Source: DASXMX01 sp036794395
GTDB taxonomy: Bacteria > Planctomycetota > Phycisphaerae > Tepidisphaerales > Tepidisphaeraceae
Reading direction: 5' to 3'
NCBI GenBank assembly: GCA_036794395.1
Contig: DAIRGS010000238.1
Coordinates: forward strand, 1 to 11,161
Length of the DNA stretch: 11,161 nt
The notes below the pieces were generated by a model, which saw only the letters and a list, made by a program, of their open reading frames with translations, made no database searches and was not told the origin of the DNA. The translations under genes were made by a program, and so were the position numbers. Positions 1-5,571 of the stretch are shown piece after piece. Each line of letters starts with the position of its first letter. Positions within the stretch are counted from its first letter, which is position 1.

Positions 1-53
1 AGGCTCTCTTCGAGCCTGAGCCTCAGAGCCGAAGGCAGACCCGAAGGGGAAAG

Positions 54-64
54 CCGTGCCACTT
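54..64 (-). repeat. Second copy of the AAGTGGCACGG element, 3' of HU
   Basis: Read on the minus strand these 11 bases equal 11028-11038 exactly. The following bases begin CTTTC where the other copy has GTTTC; beyond that the copies diverge, and only the copy near 11034 keeps a perfect hairpin. Both copies start within about 60 bases downstream of a gene, in the same orientation relative to that gene. Confidence 0.35.
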
Positions 65-75
65 ACCATGCTTCT

Positions 76-477
76 TCAGCCTTCGTGAGCATGCCCCTGC
101 TGAGGCTGCTCAACCGAATCATCGTCGTCATTCCCCTCGGTGTCGGCCATTTCGGCGATGTCTTCGGCCTCATCGTCAACCGCCGCTCCGGTCATGTCCC
201 CGAGCTTCTGCTTCATCAGCCGCCCCACCTTGAACTTCACCGTCCGCTTTTCCGGCACCGCGACCGGCTCAAGCGTTTTGGGGTTCTGGGCTTTGCGGGC
301 TTTGCGCACCTTGGTCTCAAATACTCCAAAGTCGCGGAACTCAAGACGATTGCCCTTCCCCAACTCGTTGACGATTTCATCCAAAAATTGTTGGACGACC
401 TTCTTGACCTGCACGCGCCGACCGCCTGAGCTGTCCGCGATGCGGTCGATGAGTTCTTTCTTCGTGATCGTAGCCAT
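76..477 (-). CDS. HU-family DNA-binding protein with acidic C-terminal tail
   Basis: This is a histone-like nucleoid protein that would bind and bend DNA as a dimer. Residues 1-92 (numbered from MATITKK) match the HU/IHF fold. The N-terminal helices begin MATITKKELIDRIA, the FRDFGVFE segment (47-54) leads into the beta arm, and AQNPKT (63-68) carries the arm-tip proline (P67) that intercalates DNA in this family. VKFKVGRLMKQKL closes the body. Residues 93-133 are an extra tail rich in Asp/Glu, with a DDDD run at 117-120 and a His/Gly end. Usual HU proteins are about 90 residues and end near residue 92. Two in-frame ATGs lie 6 bases apart. GAGGG abuts the first (position 483) but sits 6 bases from the second (477), so the second is chosen. 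The gene stands alone on the minus strand with its own candidate promoter. The family call is very sure; the role of the tail is unknown. Confidence 0.95.
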   Translation of the reverse strand: MATITKKELIDRIADSSGGRRVQVKKVVQQFLDEIVNELGKGNRLEFRDFGVFETKVRKARKAQNPKTLEPVAVPEKRTVKFKVGRLMKQKLGDMTGAAVDDEAEDIAEMADTEGNDDDDSVEQPQQGHAHEG

Positions 478-483
478 GGGCAT

Positions 484-490
484 CCCTCAA
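484..490 (-). promoter_or_regulatory. Ribosome-binding site of the HU gene
   Basis: On the minus strand TTGAGGG ends immediately before the ATG at 483 and 6 bases before the ATG at 477. The normal spacing favours the downstream ATG, giving the usual HU N-terminus MATITKK. Confidence 0.6.
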
Positions 491-525
491 TCGGCGCAAG
501 AGGCGATGGGAAACAGACTTACTTT

Positions 526-554
526 ACTATGACTTGCTGCCACTGGAATTTCAA
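526..554 (-). promoter_or_regulatory. Candidate promoter of the HU gene
   Basis: Read on the minus strand, a -35-like TTGAAA (549-554) is followed after 17 bases by a -10-like CATAGT (526-531). Transcription would begin near 519, giving a leader of about 40 bases. The -35 matches sigma-70 consensus well and the -10 only at 4 of 6 bases, so this is a weak call based on spacing and location. Confidence 0.35.
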
Positions 555-595
555 CACCAATTTCTCAATATACTTGCGACAGCTGAAATACCCAA

Positions 596-910
596 TTACC
601 GAAGCCGGGTCCCTGACTTGACGCTAACGGACTCGTGAGTATGAAAATCGCCCAGTTCGGTCGAAACAGCGTCCGTGGCGGTGATGTAAGATTCTGTGGT
701 CGGTAGATCAAATCCCATAAACGCCGAAGGAGCCCGGCCCGCTCGTGCCAGTTCCGGGTGCGACATGCCCCGGTCCATGGGTAGATCAAACACCAGTGCC
801 GAGGCCGAAGCCTCCTGATATCGATCTAGATCCATAGCGACCGGATCCTTGTGCGACGCGGCACATCCCGTTGCGGTCATACAGCACAAAATGATGAGGT
901 TTCTTCCCAC
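596..910 (-). CDS. Small putative lipoprotein of unknown function
   Basis: This 104-residue protein is not recognised as a member of any family. It starts at a GTG with GAGGGG 6 bases upstream. The N-terminus looks like a short lipoprotein signal: an Arg at residue 3, a hydrophobic stretch LIILCC, then ATGC with Cys16 as the candidate lipidated residue. The -3 Ala is weaker than the usual Leu. The mature part is polar. It carries the tetrapeptide FDLP twice (41-44 and 67-70), each followed by a Thr/Ser- or Met-rich stretch, and has no other clear domain. It lies 134 bases downstream of cysE and 112 bases upstream of HU, with its own consensus -10 element. A membrane-anchored envelope protein is the likely location; the function is unknown. 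The coding call rests on the start site, signal and promoter. Confidence 0.65.
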   Translation of the reverse strand: MGRNLIILCCMTATGCAASHKDPVAMDLDRYQEASASALVFDLPMDRGMSHPELARAGRAPSAFMGFDLPTTESYITATDAVSTELGDFHTHESVSVKSGTRLR

Positions 911-916
911 GCCACA

Positions 917-922
917 CCCCTC
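917..922 (-). promoter_or_regulatory. Ribosome-binding site deciding the lipoprotein GTG start
   Basis: On the minus strand GAGGGG lies 6 bases before the GTG at 910. It supports this start over internal ATGs, and it brings the whole hydrophobic signal sequence into the protein. Confidence 0.65.
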
Positions 923-982
923 ACAAATCCAGTGCCATCAATCCAATAGGCGATCGGCTGGTTCCAAGCCTGCTCCCGTCAC

Positions 983-1012
983 GTCCGATTATACCAGATG
1001 GTGCGATCGGAC
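983..1012. repeat. Inverted repeat GTCCGAT/ATCGGAC spanning the promoter
   Basis: A perfect 7-base inverted repeat occupies 983-989 and 1006-1012 with a 16-base centre. The left arm overlaps the first two bases of the -10 hexamer of the lipoprotein promoter, and the right arm lies in the -35 side. The placement suits a repressor operator. It could also be a stem at the end of cysE, but no T-run follows on that strand. Confidence 0.4.
988..996 (-). promoter_or_regulatory. Extended -10 promoter of the lipoprotein gene
   Basis: On the minus strand the sequence reads TGGTATAAT: a perfect -10 hexamer (988-993) with the TG of an extended -10 element (995-996). No strong -35 is visible; at 18 bases the best is ATGATG, with 3 matches. 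That fits an extended -10 promoter, which depends less on a -35. The start point would be near 981, leaving a leader of about 70 bases before the GTG. Confidence 0.6.
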
Positions 1013-1044
1013 ATCATGACTTGTTCTCCCATGCGACAGGCTGG

Positions 1045-2019
1045 TCATATCTGAAAATCCAAAACCTCATCCATTCGACGCCGACCGGGCCGCCGATCGC
1101 GAAATTTCAAAACCGGCGGTTCACTGGTGACCTGGTTTAATGGCGGCACGCTCGTCGTGATGAAAACGTTGCCGCCAATCAACGCCCCTTTACCAATGAC
1201 GGTGTCGCCCCCAAGGATCGTCGCCCCGGCATAGATGGTTACCTCATCCTCAATAGTCGGATGGCGCTTCTGCCCTCGGAGCTTCTGCCCAAACGCCGGG
1301 GCCAGCGCGCCCAGCGTAACGCCCTGGTAAATCTTCACGTTTTGGCCAATTGTGGTGGTTTCGCCAATGACCACGCCCGTGCCGTGGTCGATAAACAGCG
1401 CCTTACCCAGCTTCGCGCCGGGGTGAATGTCGATCCCCGTCAGGCTATGCGCGTATTCTGTCATAATTCGCGGCAGCAGCGGCACCTTCATGTTAAAGAA
1501 CTCATGCGCCATGCGCTGCACGAAAATCGCAAATAAGCCGGGATATGAAAAAATCGTCTCATCCGTGCTTTGCGCTGCGGGGTCGCCATCGAAGGCCGCC
1601 TGGAGGTCCGTAGCCAACATTTCGCGAACGACCGGCAACCGATCGAAAAACGTCGCCACGATCTGTGCCGCTTCCTGATCGCACTCCTCGCACAATTTGC
1701 CCCGGCTGTCTTCTCCCGGCAGTTGCTCGCGATACCGCAGGCAGCATCTCACCTGCTCGTACAGCATGTCCGACAACTCGATCACCAACTCCCCCATCCG
1801 AAATTGAATGTTCTCCGTCGTCAGCCCCTGCTTGCCGAAGTAGCCCGGAAAAACAGTCTGCCGAAGCAATTTGATGCTCTCAATGATCACTTCGCGCTTG
1901 GGCAGCAACACCCGATTGAGGTGCTGCATCCTCGGCTCGGCCAACACGCTCTGCACAAGCGATTCAACAAACGCCGGCAGTCGCTGATTCAATTCTTTAC
2001 GATCCATGTCATTCGCCAC
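1045..2019 (-). CDS. cysE: Serine O-acetyltransferase (EpsC type)
   Basis: The enzyme transfers acetyl from acetyl-CoA to L-serine to give O-acetylserine, the cytoplasmic precursor of cysteine. Residues 180-300 form the left-handed beta-helix of hexapeptide repeats. They hold the family landmarks TEYAHSLTGIDIHPGA (187-202), FIDHGTGVVIGET (209-221) with the catalytic Asp/His pair expected near D197/H212, and KRHPTIED (251-258) with the second active-site His, H253. The first 170 residues are the long alpha-helical extension seen in EpsC-type enzymes (total 324 residues against about 270 in E. coli CysE). This extension contains an unusual cysteine set: C92, C93, C110 and C113. The longest start is a GTG at 2019; an ATG at 2007 (MDRKEL) is an equal alternative, and neither has a clear Shine-Dalgarno. 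A TTGCCC-17-TAGAAT promoter lies upstream. No O-acetylserine sulfhydrylase gene is adjacent. Confidence 0.93.
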   Translation of the reverse strand: MANDMDRKELNQRLPAFVESLVQSVLAEPRMQHLNRVLLPKREVIIESIKLLRQTVFPGYFGKQGLTTENIQFRMGELVIELSDMLYEQVRCCLRYREQLPGEDSRGKLCEECDQEAAQIVATFFDRLPVVREMLATDLQAAFDGDPAAQSTDETIFSYPGLFAIFVQRMAHEFFNMKVPLLPRIMTEYAHSLTGIDIHPGAKLGKALFIDHGTGVVIGETTTIGQNVKIYQGVTLGALAPAFGQKLRGQKRHPTIEDEVTIYAGATILGGDTVIGKGALIGGNVFITTSVPPLNQVTSEPPVLKFRDRRPGRRRMDEVLDFQI

Positions 2020-2132
2020 TTTGGGTTTCGGAACGGGGGATAAACAAGGTAGCGCGCCAGATTCGCACGCTCAAATGCGGTATGAGCCACAACAACATCG
2101 CGGAATTAGAAGAAGAAGTGGCATTCACGCCG

Positions 2133-2161
2133 ATTCTAAGTCTTGCCACCAACGCGGGCAA
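2133..2161 (-). promoter_or_regulatory. Candidate promoter of cysE
   Basis: On the minus strand TTGCCC (2156-2161) and TAGAAT (2133-2138) are separated by exactly 17 bases, matching sigma-70 consensus at 4 of 6 and 5 of 6 bases. Transcription would begin near 2126, leaving a leader of about 107 bases before the GTG. No riboswitch or T-box fold was recognised in that leader. Confidence 0.5.
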
Positions 2162-2245
2162 ACCAATAATGACCGTGCGGTCGAACCGAGTCCGAGACAA
2201 TTTCAGCGGCCGCTCGTCGCTCGTATTCCCTCCACCGGTACGCCG

Positions 2246-2269
2246 CTTGTCATTACCGACAAGTTTTTT
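2246..2269 (+). terminator. Terminator-like hairpin with T6 tract
   Basis: CTTGTC (2246-2251) pairs perfectly with GACAAG (2258-2263) around a 6-base loop, followed directly by TTTTTT. The shape is an intrinsic terminator on the plus strand, though the stem is short with 3 GC pairs. No plus-strand gene ends before it, so it may be an attenuator in the glmM leader, the end of a small RNA, or chance. Confidence 0.4.
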
Positions 2270-2308
2270 ATCGTGGATGGATGCTCAATAACCCCCTCCC
2301 TACCCTCA

Positions 2309-2334
2309 CCCTCCCCCGGCGTACCGGTGGAGGG
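2309..2334. repeat. Palindromic hairpin element CCCTCCCCCGG/CCGGTGGAGGG
   Basis: Arms 2309-2319 and 2324-2334 pair over 11 positions with one C-T mismatch and a 4-base CGTA loop. Pyrimidine-rich sequence before it (CCCTCCCTACCCTCA) and purine-rich sequence after it (GAAGAGGGGGG) could extend the stem imperfectly. It lies about 55 bases before the glmM start, so it would be in the glmM leader if transcribed. Confidence 0.55.
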
Positions 2335-2388
2335 AGAAGAGGGGGGCCGGCCAACGCTGAAGTCCATTTACGGAGATCAATTCCCATC

Positions 2389-3807
2389 ATGGAAGCACTG
2401 ATGATCGGCGTCTCAGGAATGCGCGGAACGATTGGCGGCACGCTCACGCCGGTAGTGGTCAATCAAATGGCCGCCGCCTTCGCCACCTGGCTCATCGACG
2501 GAGCGCCTCCTTCAAACGGCAAAGCCCATCGCGTAGTCATCGGCCGCGATTCGCGGCCCAGCGGATCATGGGTTCGCGATGCCGCCGTCGCCGCCCTCAC
2601 CGCTTCCGGCATCGAAGTGATCGATCTCGATATCGTTACCACGCCGGGCGTCGCCATGATGGTCCGCCACCTCTCGGCCGATGCCGGCGTCATCGTGACC
2701 GCTTCCCACAATCCCATCGAATGGAACGGCCTCAAGTTCCTCAATCGCGACTGCGTCGCACCCCCGCCGCAGGACGCCGCCGCGATCCGAAAGCTTTATG
2801 ATGCCCAAAGCTCGCGCTTCGCCCGTGTTGAGGCGCTCATCGCTCCCGCCCGCAACAGCGAAACGCACGCCCTCCACATCCGCCGGGTGCTCGAACACGT
2901 GGACACGCTGGGCATCTCGAGCAAGCGTTTCAAAGTTGTCCTCGATAGCGTCAACGGGGCCGGCTGCGTTGCCACCGCCACGCTGCTGAACAAACTCGGC
3001 TGCCAGCTCGTCCACCTTCATGCCATCCCCAACGGCAAGTTCCCCCATGAGCCCGAACCCACCGCCGCCAACCTCACAGGGCTGTGCGACGAAGTCCGCC
3101 GCCAGAAGGCCTCGGTCGGGTTCGCCCAGGACCCCGACGCCGACCGCCTGGCAGTCGTTGATGAAAATGGGACCTACATCGGTGAAGAATACTCCCTCGC
3201 CCTTGCGGCCCGCCTGATGCTCTCGAAGAAAAAGGGTGGCGTCGCGGTCACTAATCTCTCCAGCAGCCGCATGCTCGATGACATCGCCAAAAAATACGAT
3301 GGACGTGTAATTCGCACACCGGTCGGCGAGGCCAACGTCATCGCGGCGATGCTCGCCAATAACGCCTTGATCGGTGGCGAAGGCAACGGCGGCGTCATCG
3401 ATCCCCGCATCGTCCCCGGTCGCGATAGCCTCGTCGGAATCGCATACGTTCTTCAGCTCATGGCCCGCGTCGGCAAACCCGTCTCGCAGATCGTCAGTGA
3501 ACTGCCGCGTTATGAGATCGTCAAAACCAAGTTTCCGTGCCGTCGGGAAGACGCCGATCGCGCGGTGCTTACTTTGCGGGAAAAATTCGCCTCTGAAACG
3601 ATCGACATCCAGGATGGCATCCGCATTGACTGGCCGGATGCGTGGGTCCATGCGCGGCCGAGCAACACCGAACCGATCATGCGCATCATCGCCGAAGCCC
3701 CCGACCGCGCCACCGCCGACAAACGCATCGCCGCGGTTCAGGAAGTCGTCGATAAGGCCTTGCGGCGTGGGGCGACATCTGGAATGGCCACTGAAGCACG
3801 CGCGTGA
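2389..3807 (+). CDS. glmM: Phosphoglucosamine mutase / phosphohexomutase
   Basis: The enzyme belongs to the alpha-D-phosphohexomutases, which move phosphate between O6 and O1 of a hexose. For GlmM this gives glucosamine-1-phosphate for UDP-GlcNAc, peptidoglycan and LPS. All four family loops are present in the 472-residue protein: the phosphoserine loop TASHNP (104-109, catalytic Ser106), the Mg-binding loop DPDADR (248-253), the sugar loop GGEGNGG (329-335), and the phosphate-binding loop RPSNTEPIMR (423-432). The sugar loop differs from the GEQSGH form of classical bacterial GlmM and resembles the archaeal-type branch, so phosphomannomutase or phosphoglucomutase activity cannot be excluded. 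The chosen ATG gives MEALMIGVSGMRGT at the expected N-terminus, with GGAGA 12 bases upstream. Extending the frame to 2281 would only translate the palindromic repeat. No terminator is visible after the stop. Confidence 0.9.
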   Translation: MEALMIGVSGMRGTIGGTLTPVVVNQMAAAFATWLIDGAPPSNGKAHRVVIGRDSRPSGSWVRDAAVAALTASGIEVIDLDIVTTPGVAMMVRHLSADAGVIVTASHNPIEWNGLKFLNRDCVAPPPQDAAAIRKLYDAQSSRFARVEALIAPARNSETHALHIRRVLEHVDTLGISSKRFKVVLDSVNGAGCVATATLLNKLGCQLVHLHAIPNGKFPHEPEPTAANLTGLCDEVRRQKASVGFAQDPDADRLAVVDENGTYIGEEYSLALAARLMLSKKKGGVAVTNLSSSRMLDDIAKKYDGRVIRTPVGEANVIAAMLANNALIGGEGNGGVIDPRIVPGRDSLVGIAYVLQLMARVGKPVSQIVSELPRYEIVKTKFPCRREDADRAVLTLREKFASETIDIQDGIRIDWPDAWVHARPSNTEPIMRIIAEAPDRATADKRIAAVQEVVDKALRRGATSGMATEARA

Positions 3808-4036
3808 CGAAGATTTTTACCCCACCGAGCGCCACACCCCTCCGGGACACTAATCGATACGTGATTTTCCGACCGAACCCGTTCGCGCGCTAATACCAAA
3901 ACGTTTTCCCCCCAAACTACACATCTAATGTATCCCCATTTATAGCACGGCTGGTATCCCCTTTGCTCCTACAGCCGCTGTCGCTTGCAAAAAAGCAATT
4001 GCAACGGCCTTTGTGTCGGCTCTTTAAAGTCGCCGC

Positions 4037-4042
4037 GGAAGG
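4037..4042 (+). promoter_or_regulatory. Ribosome-binding site choosing the start at 4049
   Basis: GGAAGG touches the ATG at 4043 but is 6 bases before the ATG at 4049. The downstream start is therefore favoured, the same double-start arrangement as in the HU gene. Confidence 0.55.
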
Positions 4043-4048
4043 ATGTTC

Positions 4049-4351
4049 ATGCGCACAGCCTGGATCAAAGTCGATCTCAACCGTTTAACGCTGCGATTGT
4101 GGCGTTCACAGGGAATCTGGCTATCTGGATTTGAACTGCGCCAGTGGCTCACGTCCCGTGGCTACACGTGGGGCGGCGGCACGTGGTATCTTTGCCAGGA
4201 AATGCCGTGTGATCTCGAATCCGACGAGGTCATTACGTCTCAGGTAATGGTTACCGAAGCCGGTGTAACCTTCGTTGAGCGCAGTTCGCGGGCCGATTCC
4301 TCATCCCAATCTGTTCCGCCTCCCGACCCCGGTCCTCCCCTCCAACACTGA
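4049..4351 (+). CDS. Conserved-looking small protein of unknown function
   Basis: This 100-residue protein is not recognised. Residues 1-60 look like a compact fold: a basic/aromatic start (MRTAWIKVDLNRLTLRLWRSQG), a helix-like segment with paired Trp residues (FELRQWLTSRGYTW), then GGGTWYLCQ. Six of the first 60 residues are Trp, an unusually high share. The last 20 residues are Ser/Pro-rich and probably disordered, ending PPPDPGPPLQH. There is no signal peptide or membrane segment, so it is probably cytoplasmic. A good GGAAGG ribosome-binding site and biased amino acid content support real coding. A weak promoter-like pair (TTGCAA, 18 bases, TTTAAA) lies just upstream. It ends 83 bases before the binding-protein gene and could be cotranscribed with it. 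Confidence 0.65.
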   Translation: MRTAWIKVDLNRLTLRLWRSQGIWLSGFELRQWLTSRGYTWGGGTWYLCQEMPCDLESDEVITSQVMVTEAGVTFVERSSRADSSSQSVPPPDPGPPLQH

Positions 4352-4424
4352 TTGTACGAATTCGGTTGCGTTCGCGCCGAGCCTTGGGTTTAATCCCCGC
4401 GTTCCAAAGGGTCATATCACCACC

Positions 4425-4431
4425 AAGGAGG
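4425..4431 (+). promoter_or_regulatory. Consensus Shine-Dalgarno before the binding lipoprotein
   Basis: AAGGAGG ends 3 bases before the ATG at 4435. The spacing is short but the match is perfect. It excludes the longer in-frame start at 4366, which would bury the lipoprotein signal. Confidence 0.75.
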
Positions 4432-4434
4432 CCC

Positions 4435-5394
4435 ATGACCGCCCGAACCTTCTGCGCAGCCTTCCTCTCCCTATGCGTCCTTGTCGGCTGCAAAAAGACT
4501 GAACAGACTCCGACCGCCGGCCAGCCCGTCATAGCAGTCGTTCCCAAAAGCACAGATCACCCCTACTGGAATGCCGTCAAGGCTGGGGCCATGAAGGGCG
4601 GACAGGAAGCCAACGTCCAGATCAACTGGAATGGCCCCAACACCGAAGCCGATCGCCAGGCGCAGATTCGAATCGTCGCCGATATGGTGGGTAAAGGCGT
4701 GGATGCCCTCTGCATCGCGCCCAATGATCAGGACGCCCTGGTCAACACCATTGTCGAAACCCATAAGAAAATCCCGGTTGTCGTTTTCGACTCGGGAGTG
4801 AATACTCAGGACTTCACCGCTTACATCGCCACCGACAATCACAAAGGCGGCGAACTGGCCGGTGAAGAAATGCTCCGCCTGCTGGGCGACGTCGGCGGAA
4901 AGCTCGCGGTTATTCGCGGCATCGCCGGCTCCGAAAGCACCACCCAGCGCGAGGAAGGATTCATACAGGCCGTCAAAAAGAATCCCAAAGTCTCCGTCGT
5001 CGAACTTCGCGGCGACAACGCCGAGCTTAAAAGCAAGCAGGCCTCCGCCGACATCCTCACCCGCGAAGGCGATATCGCCGGCTTCTTCGGCCCCAGCGAG
5101 CCCGTTTGCAAGGGGATTCTGGGCGCACTTCAAGACGCCGGTAAAACCGGAAAAATCAAATTCGTTGGATTTGATGGCGGCGATGAACTGGCGCGGGGGC
5201 TCGATCAGAAACAAATCGATGCCCTGGTCGTGCAGCGCCCCGTCCTGATGGGCGAGCTGGCGGTTAAGGCCGCCGTCGCGGCCATTCATGGCCAGACCGT
5301 CGAAAAGATTCAGCGTATTGCCCCCATGCTCATCACCCAACAGAACAAGGATCAGCCCGAGATTCGTGAACTCTTACAACCCAAGACCCGCTAA
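4435..5394 (+). CDS. Sugar-type ABC transporter substrate-binding lipoprotein
   Basis: This is a periplasmic binding protein of the ribose/galactose-binding (RbsB, Peripla_BP_4) class. It is 319 residues long, usual for the family. Residues 1-19 are a lipoprotein signal with lipobox LVGC, so the mature protein would be anchored by Cys19. The N-terminal lobe begins PVIAVVPKSTDHPYWNAV (31-48), the typical strand-helix that contacts sugar through its aromatic residues. NTEADRQAQIRIVADMVGKGVDAL (69-92), IAPND (94-98) and VVFDSGV (116-122) follow the same fold. The C-lobe carries GSESTTQREEGF (165-176) and KFVGFDGGDE (242-251). The ligand is not predictable beyond a pentose or hexose-like compound. 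No permease or sugar-type ATPase gene is adjacent, so it is an orphan here. It might serve a distant importer or act as a chemosensory binding protein. Confidence 0.9.
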   Translation: MTARTFCAAFLSLCVLVGCKKTEQTPTAGQPVIAVVPKSTDHPYWNAVKAGAMKGGQEANVQINWNGPNTEADRQAQIRIVADMVGKGVDALCIAPNDQDALVNTIVETHKKIPVVVFDSGVNTQDFTAYIATDNHKGGELAGEEMLRLLGDVGGKLAVIRGIAGSESTTQREEGFIQAVKKNPKVSVVELRGDNAELKSKQASADILTREGDIAGFFGPSEPVCKGILGALQDAGKTGKIKFVGFDGGDELARGLDQKQIDALVVQRPVLMGELAVKAAVAAIHGQTVEKIQRIAPMLITQQNKDQPEIRELLQPKTR

Positions 5395-5476
5395 TCGCTA
5401 TTGACGCCGCCGGGGGTCACCGTTTTAATGCCGCCACTTTGCACCGACGACCGGGCATGGTTCCTGGGAATGCACG

Positions 5477-5506
5477 TTGACATCTCCCGCCCCGGACGTG
5501 TTTGAT
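5477..5506 (+). promoter_or_regulatory. Candidate promoter of the acidic protein gene
   Basis: A perfect -35 TTGACA (5477-5482) is followed after 18 bases by TTTGAT (5501-5506), 4 of 6 against the -10 consensus. Transcription would begin near 5513, about 60 bases before the ATG at 5572. It suggests the gene is transcribed separately from the binding-protein gene. Confidence 0.4.
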
Positions 5507-5571
5507 AACCCGCCGGCGGTCCATCGGGATGACCGCGGCAGTGCCGTCAGCCTCTTACAGTGGATGCCCCT

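Larger units (their letters stand above)
2227..2335. repeat. Inverted pair of a 19-base repeat (REP/BIME-like)
   Basis: The 19 bases at 2227-2245 (TCCCTCCACCGGTACGCCG) are the exact reverse complement of 2317-2335, with 71 bases between. The right copy sits inside a larger palindrome rich in CCCTC/GAGGG (2309-2334). Two oppositely oriented copies in one intergenic gap resemble repetitive extragenic palindromic elements. That the element is dispersed in the genome is inferred, not shown. Confidence 0.6.
2020..2388. other. Divergent intergenic region between cysE and glmM
   Basis: This 369-base stretch has no convincing gene. From left to right it holds the cysE leader and promoter (minus strand), a plus-strand terminator-like hairpin at 2246-2269, and a palindromic repeat at 2309-2334 whose right portion recurs inverted at 2227-2245. 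The glmM ribosome-binding site, GGAGA at 2372-2376, lies near the end. No convincing glmM promoter was found. Short open frames crossing the region lack ribosome-binding sites and run through the repeats. Confidence 0.6.

Noticed and set aside
2009..2200. 63-residue minus-strand frame overlapping the cysE start
   Set aside because: TTG start without a Shine-Dalgarno. It covers the proposed cysE promoter and overlaps the cysE start codon.
2082..2291. 69-residue plus-strand frame in the cysE-glmM gap
   Set aside because: No ribosome-binding site before its ATG, and it reads through the terminator-like hairpin and part of the palindromic repeat.
2566..3651. 361-residue minus-strand open frame inside glmM
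   Set aside because: It is an antisense shadow of a GC-rich gene. The plus frame carries all four phosphohexomutase motifs, while the minus product is low in complexity and matches nothing known.
3898..3907. Palindrome AAAACGTTTT downstream of glmM
   Set aside because: All-AT arms cannot form a stable terminator, and a single 10-base palindrome is expected by chance at this scale.
4251..4553. 100-residue minus-strand frame between the two plus-strand genes
   Set aside because: It overlaps the end of one supported gene and the signal sequence and Shine-Dalgarno of the next.
4471..5340. 289-residue minus-strand open frame inside the binding lipoprotein gene
   Set aside because: Same antisense effect; the plus frame has a lipobox and a full periplasmic-binding fold.
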